From contig JAFSBZ010000017.1 in assembly GCA_017437005.1 (NCBI GenBank), forward strand, positions 30,599 through 94,598: a stretch of 64,000 nucleotides of DNA. The letters run 5' to 3'. The notes beneath the pieces are model-generated. The model was not told where the DNA came from, did no database searches, and saw only the letters and a list, made by a program, of their open reading frames with translations. The number at the start of each line of letters is the position of its first letter. Within the stretch, counting starts at the first letter, position 1. The position numbers and the translations under genes are program-made. This stretch comes from Clostridia bacterium. GTDB lineage: Bacteria; Bacillota; Clostridia; Oscillospirales; Acutalibacteraceae. Shown one piece after another: positions 8,854 through 14,527 of this stretch.

Positions 8854-8882
8854 ATTATATACCGCAAGCGGTAATTTGTCAA
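8854..8882 (-). promoter_or_regulatory. alaS promoter with palindrome in the spacer
   Basis: On the minus strand a perfect TTGACA (8882-8877) and a perfect TATAAT (8859-8854) stand 17 bases apart. Fourteen of the 17 spacer bases form the palindrome TACCGCTTGCGGTA (8860-8873), which looks like a repressor operator. A looser inverted repeat (ATACC...GGTAT, 8891-8909) lies just upstream. Confidence 0.75.
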
Positions 8883-8926
8883 TGGATACTATACCGTAAA
8901 AGGTGGTATTTTTAAAAAACTTTTTA

Positions 8927-8955
8927 GTGACTTTTTTGTCGAAATGTGTTAGTAT
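8927..8955 (+). promoter_or_regulatory. Promoter of the first YwaF-type gene
   Basis: GTGACT and TAGTAT are 17 bases apart, 18 bases before the start codon. The whole 45-base leader matches without gaps the leader of the paralogue at 10350-10396. Confidence 0.6.
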
Positions 8956-8973
8956 GTTTTCGAGGTGAGAATT

Positions 8974-9726
8974 ATGTTTTTTACTCCTGAGACTAACATC
9001 CCCGAAGGCTTGGGATTTAGGCTATATGATTTAACACATCTTATGTGGCTGGGTATTTTTGTAATACTTTGTGCTGTAAGCGTTATTATTTACAAAAAGC
9101 TTAATACAAAACACCGCAACATAATGCGAATTGGAATTGCCGTGACGGTTATAACACTTGAAACCGCAAAAAATATAGTGGCATTTGCTGTAGGCGACTT
9201 TGGTATAGGCCATATGCCGTTTCATTTGTGCGGCATAAATGTTTTACTTATTACATTTTGCATTTTTAAACGTACTAAAACAGTTGAAAATTTCTTGTAT
9301 TACATAGGCATACCGGGCGCAATGTTAGCCCTTCTTACTCCCGACTGGACCAATATGCCATGCCTTAACTATTTTCATATGCATAGCTTTATAATACATA
9401 TGTTTTTGGTGCTTTATCCGTTTGTTTTGGTAGCAAGCGGCGACCTTAAACCCGATTTTAAATCGATGCCCAAGTGCATACTTTTACTCATTGGCTTTGC
9501 AATACCTGCGCTTATATTAAACTTGATATTTGACCAAAATTTTATGTTTTTAATGAACACGGCAGGCATTGGATTTTTACAAATGTTCGAAGATATATTC
9601 GGCGCGCATCAATGGGCATTCCCGATTTTATTGCCAATAATTATGCTTATTATGTCAATACCGATACTTATTGCAAATAAAATAAAAAAATCAAAAACAA
9701 AACAAAAAGAATTTGCAAACGCATAA
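8974..9726 (+). CDS. YwaF / TIGR02206-type integral membrane protein (copy 1)
   Basis: A 250-residue protein with about six to seven hydrophobic segments, no cleavable signal and conserved polar pieces inside the membrane region: FHLCGINVLLI, LLTPDW, HMHSFIIHM and FGAHQWAFPILLP. These match the TIGR02206/YwaF family of unknown function. The ATG at 8974 is preferred over the in-frame GTG at 8965, because the GTG lies inside the GAGGTGAG ribosome binding site. The paralogue at 10397-11128 shares length, motifs and promoter, so the pair arose by duplication. Both remain without a known role. Confidence 0.82.
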   Translation: MFFTPETNIPEGLGFRLYDLTHLMWLGIFVILCAVSVIIYKKLNTKHRNIMRIGIAVTVITLETAKNIVAFAVGDFGIGHMPFHLCGINVLLITFCIFKRTKTVENFLYYIGIPGAMLALLTPDWTNMPCLNYFHMHSFIIHMFLVLYPFVLVASGDLKPDFKSMPKCILLLIGFAIPALILNLIFDQNFMFLMNTAGIGFLQMFEDIFGAHQWAFPILLPIIMLIMSIPILIANKIKKSKTKQKEFANA

Positions 9727-9731
9727 AATTA

Positions 9732-9756
9732 CTCGGTGCTGTTTTAGCACCGAGTT
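9732..9756. terminator. Bidirectional terminator between convergent genes
   Basis: The perfect 10-bp stem ACTCGGTGCT / AGCACCGAGT with a five-base loop lies between the convergent YwaF-type and isochorismatase genes; a T-rich run follows on the plus strand. Confidence 0.85.
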
Positions 9757-9763
9757 TATTTTT

Positions 9764-10288
9764 TTATATCACATTTATCTGACAGCAACGCATAGTATCA
9801 AGCGCGGCATTGTGTGTTTGCGGCGTAACACCCGCACAGCAAGCTGCATCAACATAAATTTCGGCATCTAACAAATTAGCCTTTAAAAGCAGCGCATTAG
9901 ACACAACGCATATATCGGTACAAAGACCAATAAGTGTAATTTTGGCTTTATCTTCACCGATTTTTTGTTCAATTAATTTTGGCAATTCGACCGAACCAAA
10001 CGTTAATTTTTCTACCGTTTTATAGTCTTTATCCTTTAATGCTTCGGCGATTTTACAATTTAATTCCCAACCCTTTGTCCCCTTTATACAGTGCGGCACA
10101 GGTAGCTTTTTGCCCTCTTGCGTTTCCATATAATTATCAAAATGAGTGTCATAGGTTACAAAGATATCACCATTAAATTTTTTAATTTTTTCTGCGGCAT
10201 TATCTACAATTGCTTGTGCCTCGGCGGTGCCTAAAGCGCCGTCAATAAAATCGTTTTGCATATCTACTACAACTAAAATATTTTTCAT
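9764..10288 (-). CDS. Isochorismatase-family cysteine hydrolase (nicotinamidase-like)
   Basis: Starts at the ATG at 10288, with AAGGAAG upstream; 174 residues. The catalytic triad of the family is visible: Asp in VVVDMQNDFIDG near the N-terminus, Lys in the VEKLTFGSVE stretch, and Cys in LIGLCTDICVVSNALLL. The cis-peptide-like segment before the cysteine is also in place. Nicotinamidases (nicotinamide to nicotinate) have this arrangement, but the metal-binding Asp-x-His set is only partly evident, so the substrate is left open. It lies antisense between two duplicated YwaF-type genes. Confidence 0.78.
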   Translation of the reverse strand: MKNILVVVDMQNDFIDGALGTAEAQAIVDNAAEKIKKFNGDIFVTYDTHFDNYMETQEGKKLPVPHCIKGTKGWELNCKIAEALKDKDYKTVEKLTFGSVELPKLIEQKIGEDKAKITLIGLCTDICVVSNALLLKANLLDAEIYVDAACCAGVTPQTHNAALDTMRCCQINVI

Positions 10289-10349
10289 AAAAACACTTCC
10301 TTTTAAAATATTATACACCTTTTAAAAATACATAGCAACGATTTTTTTC

Positions 10350-10378
10350 GTGACATTTGTCGTGTTTTGTGTTATTAT
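10350..10378 (+). promoter_or_regulatory. Promoter of the second YwaF-type gene
   Basis: GTGACA and TATTAT are 17 bases apart, the same element and spacing as in front of the first copy (8927-8955). Confidence 0.65.
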
Positions 10379-10396
10379 GAATTTGAGGTGGGATTT

Positions 10397-11128
10397 ATGT
10401 TTTTAGATACCGTAGAAACCATACAAGAAGGTGCCGGTTTTAATCTTTTTGGCAAAACGCATTTGATATGGCTTTGCTCGTTTGTTATTGCCGTAATATT
10501 GCTGTCATTCGTGTATAAAAGGCTATCACCCAAGGCACGAAACATTATGCGCATTACTGTCGCCTGTCTTATAATACTTGACGAAATATGGAAATGGGTA
10601 TTTCTTATTATAGGCAACCGATACGAACACAGTTATTTGCCACTACATCTGTGTAGTATAAACGTGTTTTTAGTAGCGTTTCACATTTTTAAACAACCAA
10701 AGGTTATTAACAACTTTTTATATGCTATTTGTATTCCTGCTGGAATAATCGCATTGCTTACGCCATCATGGACGGCATTACCACCCGGCAATTTTATGCA
10801 CATACATAGTTTCAGCATACACATGCTTTTAGCACTTTATCCTCTTATGTTAACCGTTGGCGGAGATATAAAGCCCGATGTTAAAATGGCGCCGAAATGC
10901 CTTTTGCTGTTGCTTGGATTGGCAGTCATTGTATTAGGCGTTAACCTGCTTACAGGTACTACAAATTTTATGTTTCTGATGAGAACCGATGACATAAGTT
11001 TTTTAGTTCTTTTTGAAAACATATTTGGCGCTCACCAATGGGCATTCCCAATATTGTTACCAATTATAATGCTTGTAATGTATTTGCCAATAATCATTAT
11101 AAACAAGATAAAACAAAGCGAAATTTAA
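10397..11128 (+). CDS. YwaF / TIGR02206-type integral membrane protein (copy 2)
   Basis: A 243-residue paralogue of the protein at 8974-9726, with the same segments in the same order: LPLHLCSINVFLVAF, LLTPSW, HIHSFSIHMLLALYPL and FGAHQWAFPILLPIIMLVM. The ATG at 10397 is chosen because GAGGTGG sits six bases before it. The gene runs into the acyltransferase after nine bases, so the two are probably co-transcribed. Function unknown; the fixed His, Trp and Asn residues inside hydrophobic segments suggest a small-molecule or lipid role, which is inference. Confidence 0.82.
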   Translation: MFLDTVETIQEGAGFNLFGKTHLIWLCSFVIAVILLSFVYKRLSPKARNIMRITVACLIILDEIWKWVFLIIGNRYEHSYLPLHLCSINVFLVAFHIFKQPKVINNFLYAICIPAGIIALLTPSWTALPPGNFMHIHSFSIHMLLALYPLMLTVGGDIKPDVKMAPKCLLLLLGLAVIVLGVNLLTGTTNFMFLMRTDDISFLVLFENIFGAHQWAFPILLPIIMLVMYLPIIIINKIKQSEI

Positions 11129-11137
11129 GGGGATTTT

Positions 11138-12409
11138 ATGGAAGTAAATTACAAAAATAAAAAAAGCTACAACACAGCGAAATACCCTATCCGACAACCG
11201 CTCATTATAACCTGGCTTATCTGGGTTTTGAGCAAAATTGTGCTGATAGGTCAAAAATATAAAATTGAAAAAGTTAACACCGAAAATTTAAAACCACCAT
11301 ACATACTTCTTAGCAATCATCAATATTTTGTTGATTTTGAATTAGCGGCACTTGCAACATTTCCACACAGAATAAACAACGTAGTATCTATTGACGGTTA
11401 CTACCGCCGCCCTTGGCTTATGGAGCTTATTGGCGCTATTTGCAAACGTAAATTCACAAACGATTTGCACCTTGTAAAATCTATCCGCCGAGTATTACAA
11501 AGAGGCGACGTTTTTTGTATGTACCCCGAAGCTCGTTACAGCCCTGACGGCACAACTGCCATATTACCCGAAGCCATAGGAAAGCTTATAAAAATGAACA
11601 AAGTGCCTGTAGCCTGTATAGTACACCACGGAAATCACCTTCGTACTCCGTTTTGGAATTTTAGAAAAGCACGCAAGGTACCGCTACACACCACTTTTAC
11701 ACATATTCTTACCGCCGAAGATGTTGAAAAAATGTCGGTGGAAGAAATTAATGACGTAGTACGCAAATCATTAGAGTATGATGAATACCGTTATCAAAAA
11801 GAAAATGGTATAAAAATTACCGAACCCTTTAGAGCGGAAGGATTGCATAAAATACTCTATGAGTGCCCCTCGTGTAAAACCGAGCATAAAATGAATTCCA
11901 AAGGCACCGAAATCTTTTGCGAAGAGTGCGGCAAGCGTTGGACTCTACTCGAAGACGGCAACCTACAAGCCACCGAGGGTGAAACCGAGTTTAACCACAT
12001 ACCAGACTGGTTTGCGTGGGAACGCAGTGAGGTTCGCAAGCAAATAGAAGACGGTACATATCGTTTTGAAGATAAGGTTGACGTGTATTCCCTACCTCGC
12101 TGTTGGCGCTTTTTACATTTAGGCGATGCCACACTTACCCACGATATAAATGATGGTTTTACCCTTACAGGTCACTATCGTGGTAAGGATTATAAAATTG
12201 AACGCAAACCCTTAGGTCAAATAGGATTACATATCGAATACGACTATTGTTATATAAAACCGTTTGACTGTGTAGATATTTCAACCGATAAAGACTCGTT
12301 TTATTGCTACCCAACAAAACAAAATGTAATAACAAAGCTTAGCTTTGCAACCGAGGAAATATACCGTATAAAACAAGAAGAAGCCAAAAAATTAAAAACT
12401 AAAGCATAA
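11138..12409 (+). CDS. PlsC-like acyltransferase with C-terminal zinc ribbon and extension
   Basis: The N-terminal 200 residues are a lysophospholipid acyltransferase domain: NHQYFVD (H61, D66, the HX4D motif), then MYPEARYSPDG near residue 131 in place of the usual FPEGTRS, after a hydrophobic anchor at 22-38. Unusually this is followed by a zinc ribbon, CPSC...CEEC (about 246-265), and roughly 150 further residues without a recognised domain. Standard 1-acyl-glycerol-3-phosphate acyltransferases are about 240 residues, so this 423-residue version is a longer family typical of Clostridia. Acyl donor and acceptor are unknown. Its terminator has been split by an IS element. Confidence 0.8.
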   Translation: MEVNYKNKKSYNTAKYPIRQPLIITWLIWVLSKIVLIGQKYKIEKVNTENLKPPYILLSNHQYFVDFELAALATFPHRINNVVSIDGYYRRPWLMELIGAICKRKFTNDLHLVKSIRRVLQRGDVFCMYPEARYSPDGTTAILPEAIGKLIKMNKVPVACIVHHGNHLRTPFWNFRKARKVPLHTTFTHILTAEDVEKMSVEEINDVVRKSLEYDEYRYQKENGIKITEPFRAEGLHKILYECPSCKTEHKMNSKGTEIFCEECGKRWTLLEDGNLQATEGETEFNHIPDWFAWERSEVRKQIEDGTYRFEDKVDVYSLPRCWRFLHLGDATLTHDINDGFTLTGHYRGKDYKIERKPLGQIGLHIEYDYCYIKPFDCVDISTDKDSFYCYPTKQNVITKLSFATEEIYRIKQEEAKKLKTKA

Positions 12410-12412
12410 GGC

Positions 12413-12427
12413 AAAACTCCCTGCAGT
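12413..12427. terminator. Left arm of a terminator split by the IS element
   Basis: AAAACTCCCTGCAGT is complementary, with one mismatch, to the right arm at 13787-13801. Joined without the IS and one copy of its AAA target, the two arms give a 15-bp hairpin with a loop of about eight bases and a T run on either side, serving the convergent genes at 11138-12409 and 13802-14260. Confidence 0.75.
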
Positions 12428-12495
12428 CCAAATGGACTGCCCCAATTTGTGCGGACAGTACAAAAAAAGCCCCCTATGGTAGTTGAAATTAAATT

Positions 12496-13350
12496 TTAAG
12501 CAACATACTGACATCGCTTTTCGAGTGGTGTCAGTTTTGTTTTTAGTTGTATTCGTTGGTTGTTGTAGAAATGTATGTACTCACCTATGAGGAGGCGAGC
12601 CTCCTCATAGGTCTGAAGTTTTACGCGGTAGATACATTCGGTTTTGAGTATTGAAAAGAAATTTTCGGCTAAAGCATTATCGTATGGATTACCACGTCTT
12701 GACATCGATGGCGTAATGTTGTATTCTTGAGTTAGCTTAAAATACCCGTGTGAAGTGTATTGAAAGCCTTGGTCACTGTGGAGTTGCAGCTCTGCGGTGA
12801 CCTTTTCTTTTTTCTTAGCTTCTTTGATAGTACTCAAAACAAGATTTATGTTTTGTTCAGTGCCAGTTTTGTAAGCAACAATACTGTTGTCGTACAAATC
12901 TCTAATTACCGAAAGATACATAACACCTTGTTTGGTATGGATATATGAAATGTCTGTAACCCATTTTTGATTTGGTCTTTCGGCAGAGAAATCTCTGTTA
13001 AGCAAATTTGGATATCTGTGTAAATAGTCTCCGTAGTTACGATATTTCTTTCTTCTTATTACCGAGAGTAAACCATATTTCTGCATAACTCTAAGTATTG
13101 TCTTTTGATTTCGATAAATACCATTCCTCTCAAGCCATATATGTACTCTGCGATAACCATATGTTTTACCGCACTGTTCCTGACATTCCTTGATTTTCTC
13201 TGCTAACGGTAAATCCCTAGCAGGTATATCCATTCTTTTAACATAGTCATAATATCCACTTCGTGACACTTTAAAGAACAGACACATTTCACTAATGGAA
13301 TATTTATCTTTGTGTCGATAGATTACCATAAATTTTACGCTTGTCCTCAC
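12496..13350 (-). CDS. IS3-family transposase OrfB (DDE catalytic part)
   Basis: The 284-residue integrase-fold transposase has all three catalytic acids in family context: Asp in KWVTDISYIHT, Asp in LHSDQGFQYTS and Glu in NPYDNALAENFFSILK. A helical HTH-like N-terminal region with GYRRVHIWLERNG precedes the core. Its frame overlaps the end of orfA by four bases (GTGA) in the -1 frame, so it is made either by -1 frameshifting as an OrfAB fusion or by coupled restart at GTG; AAAGGAAG before the overlap could serve either. Intact. Confidence 0.93.
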   Translation of the reverse strand: MRTSVKFMVIYRHKDKYSISEMCLFFKVSRSGYYDYVKRMDIPARDLPLAEKIKECQEQCGKTYGYRRVHIWLERNGIYRNQKTILRVMQKYGLLSVIRRKKYRNYGDYLHRYPNLLNRDFSAERPNQKWVTDISYIHTKQGVMYLSVIRDLYDNSIVAYKTGTEQNINLVLSTIKEAKKKEKVTAELQLHSDQGFQYTSHGYFKLTQEYNITPSMSRRGNPYDNALAENFFSILKTECIYRVKLQTYEEARLLIGEYIHFYNNQRIQLKTKLTPLEKRCQYVA

Positions 13351-13736
13351 TTCCTTTCTGTGAGCGAGAGAAAATCCCGCATCAGTTCATTTTCCATTTC
13401 TAAGCGTTTGATATATCTATCCTTGCTTGCCAGCTCGTATTGTAGTTGAGTGAGTTTGCTTAATTGTTGAATTGACGGTGGTAATGCGTTTTCACCTTTT
13501 TTAGGTCTTCCTTTTGGCTTTATTTTTATTCCTGATGCAAGCTTCCTTTGGTTTCTGTTGTATCGATTAAAAAATTGTTTTATATGTTCTTTTGTTAATC
13601 CATATTTTTCCGCTATTTCTCTGTGAGTTAATCCGTTTTCTTTTAACTCAAGTATTTCTTTTTCATAATCCTTTATGTGTCTATAACTTCTGGGCATAAA
13701 AATTCCTCCTATAGTAGATATTTTTAATTCTACCAT
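13347..13736 (-). CDS. IS3-family OrfA (DNA-binding part)
   Basis: A 129-residue protein with an N-terminal helix-turn-helix of the Tnp/HTH_23 kind (YEKEILELKENGLTHREIAE) and a C-terminal leucine-zipper-like coiled coil (TQLQYELASKDRYIKRLEME), the usual OrfA architecture. It recognises the element ends and supplies the N-terminal half of the fusion transposase. The frame may start further in, at the ATG of MPRSYRHIKDYEKE (13697), because the stretch before it overlaps the terminal inverted repeat. Confidence 0.88.
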   Translation of the reverse strand: MVELKISTIGGIFMPRSYRHIKDYEKEILELKENGLTHREIAEKYGLTKEHIKQFFNRYNRNQRKLASGIKIKPKGRPKKGENALPPSIQQLSKLTQLQYELASKDRYIKRLEMENELMRDFLSLTERK

Positions 13737-13786
13737 AGGAGGGGGATTTTTTCTATTGTCCGTTTTTACTGGACCTGTTCAAAAAA

Positions 13787-13801
13787 ACTGCAAGGAGTTT
13801 T
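13787..13801. terminator. Right arm of the split terminator
   Basis: ACTGCAAGGAGTTTT pairs with the arm at 12413-12427 and is followed by TTTATTTT. The IS now separates the arms by more than 1.3 kb, so neither convergent gene keeps this terminator. Confidence 0.75.
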
Positions 13802-14260
13802 TTATTTTACAATTTTTCTTTTTATTTTACTCAATACTGCGTGAATTTTTGTTTTCCATATATATCTTATAGGATAGAAAAATTTATTCATTTTTACATA
13901 AAACATATATCGCTTTGACGTATTACAATCAATGTATTTTCCTCCGCGATAAATTGACGTCATAACCCCTATAACATCACTTGGCAAAACATATTCTTTA
14001 TGATAGGTATTATCCCCTCGCGTAATATATGTACCGTCATCACATATATCAATTATACGATGCAAAATAAGTTTTTGTACGCCTGTCTTTTTGTAAAGCG
14101 GTACCTGCCCTATTTGTAGTGGATGCGCAGCCTTTTTTATTACAACAATATCCTTATGCGTGCGAAGTAGCGGTTGCATACTTGCACCACTTGTTAAAAA
14201 TGCCGCGGTATCTTGCGTATTCAGTATTTTCTCAACGTCATTTATATCGTGTGTTTTCAT
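13802..14260 (-). CDS. S24/S26-type signal-peptidase-like serine protease
   Basis: A 152-residue protein with the signal-peptidase box SGASMQPLL (Ser27 as nucleophile), then LHRI (His69) where bacterial type I peptidases have Lys, and the late RGDN box at residues 82-85. The Ser-His pattern resembles the archaeal/ER type such as SipW. No N-terminal membrane anchor is visible, which is odd for a signal peptidase; the basic C-terminus may associate with the membrane. It overlaps the PqqD-like gene by four bases (ATGA), so the two are translationally coupled. The natural substrate is unknown. Confidence 0.72.
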   Translation of the reverse strand: MKTHDINDVEKILNTQDTAAFLTSGASMQPLLRTHKDIVVIKKAAHPLQIGQVPLYKKTGVQKLILHRIIDICDDGTYITRGDNTYHKEYVLPSDVIGVMTSIYRGGKYIDCNTSKRYMFYVKMNKFFYPIRYIWKTKIHAVLSKIKRKIVK

Positions 14261-14523
14261 GCCAAAAGCTCTGCCTTAGTAAGTTTTTCAATCAATTCGT
14301 CAACACTTTCTGTCGCATCTTTTTCACTGGCATCGGGATATTCCTCAAGCAGTTTTTTTATGATTTCTTCACGGGTTGTATCGTCTTTTAGCATATCAAA
14401 AATAAATGCACCCGTTTTATTAAGCTTTATATAGCCGTTGAATGCGCCCGCTACATTGCCAACCGATACTGCAACCGTTTCGCCCGCTACATCATTTACT
14501 ACAAAATTATATTTAAGCTTCAT
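14257..14523 (-). CDS. PqqD-like (RRE-fold) protein
   Basis: An 88-residue protein that fits the PqqD/RiPP-recognition-element pattern: an N-terminal beta part, then the LNKTGAFIFDML segment typical of the family and a helical VDELIEKLTKAELL end. Such domains bind leader peptides in peptide-modification systems. The start at 14523 has GAGGAG upstream, which lies across the stop of the YfhO-type gene. No radical SAM enzyme or precursor peptide is seen beside it, so its partner is missing or encoded elsewhere. Confidence 0.72.
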   Translation of the reverse strand: MKLKYNFVVNDVAGETVAVSVGNVAGAFNGYIKLNKTGAFIFDMLKDDTTREEIIKKLLEEYPDASEKDATESVDELIEKLTKAELLA

Positions 14524-14527
14524 ATTT

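Larger units (their letters stand above)
12433..13781 (-). mobile_element. IS3-family insertion sequence (IS150-like), intact
   Basis: The 1349-bp element holds orfA and orfB in overlapping frames. Its ends begin TGGACTGCCCCAATTTG (left) and TGAACAGGTCCAGTAAA (right, reverse complement); the two run in register through a shared CGGACA and a poly-A stretch to CTATGGTAG, forming imperfect terminal inverted repeats of about 50 bases. Both flanks carry AAA, consistent with a 3-bp target duplication, although the A-rich right flank makes this uncertain. Both reading frames are uninterrupted, so the copy may be active. It sits within the loop of a terminator. Confidence 0.85.

Noticed and set aside
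8860-8873. Regulation of alaS by the XRE protein encoded at 63187-63399, because both use ACCGC/GCGGT arms.
   Set aside because: The gap between arms differs by three bases, which would shift the half-sites on the helix; kept only as a test in the alaS finding.
8814-8882. N-terminal extension of AlaS (start at 8882).
   Set aside because: It would translate the promoter and leader; the ATG at 8813 has a proper ribosome binding site and gives the usual protein length.
12496-13736. Frameshifted, dead transposase.
   Set aside because: The two overlapping frames in -1 relation are the normal IS3 arrangement and all three catalytic acids are present.
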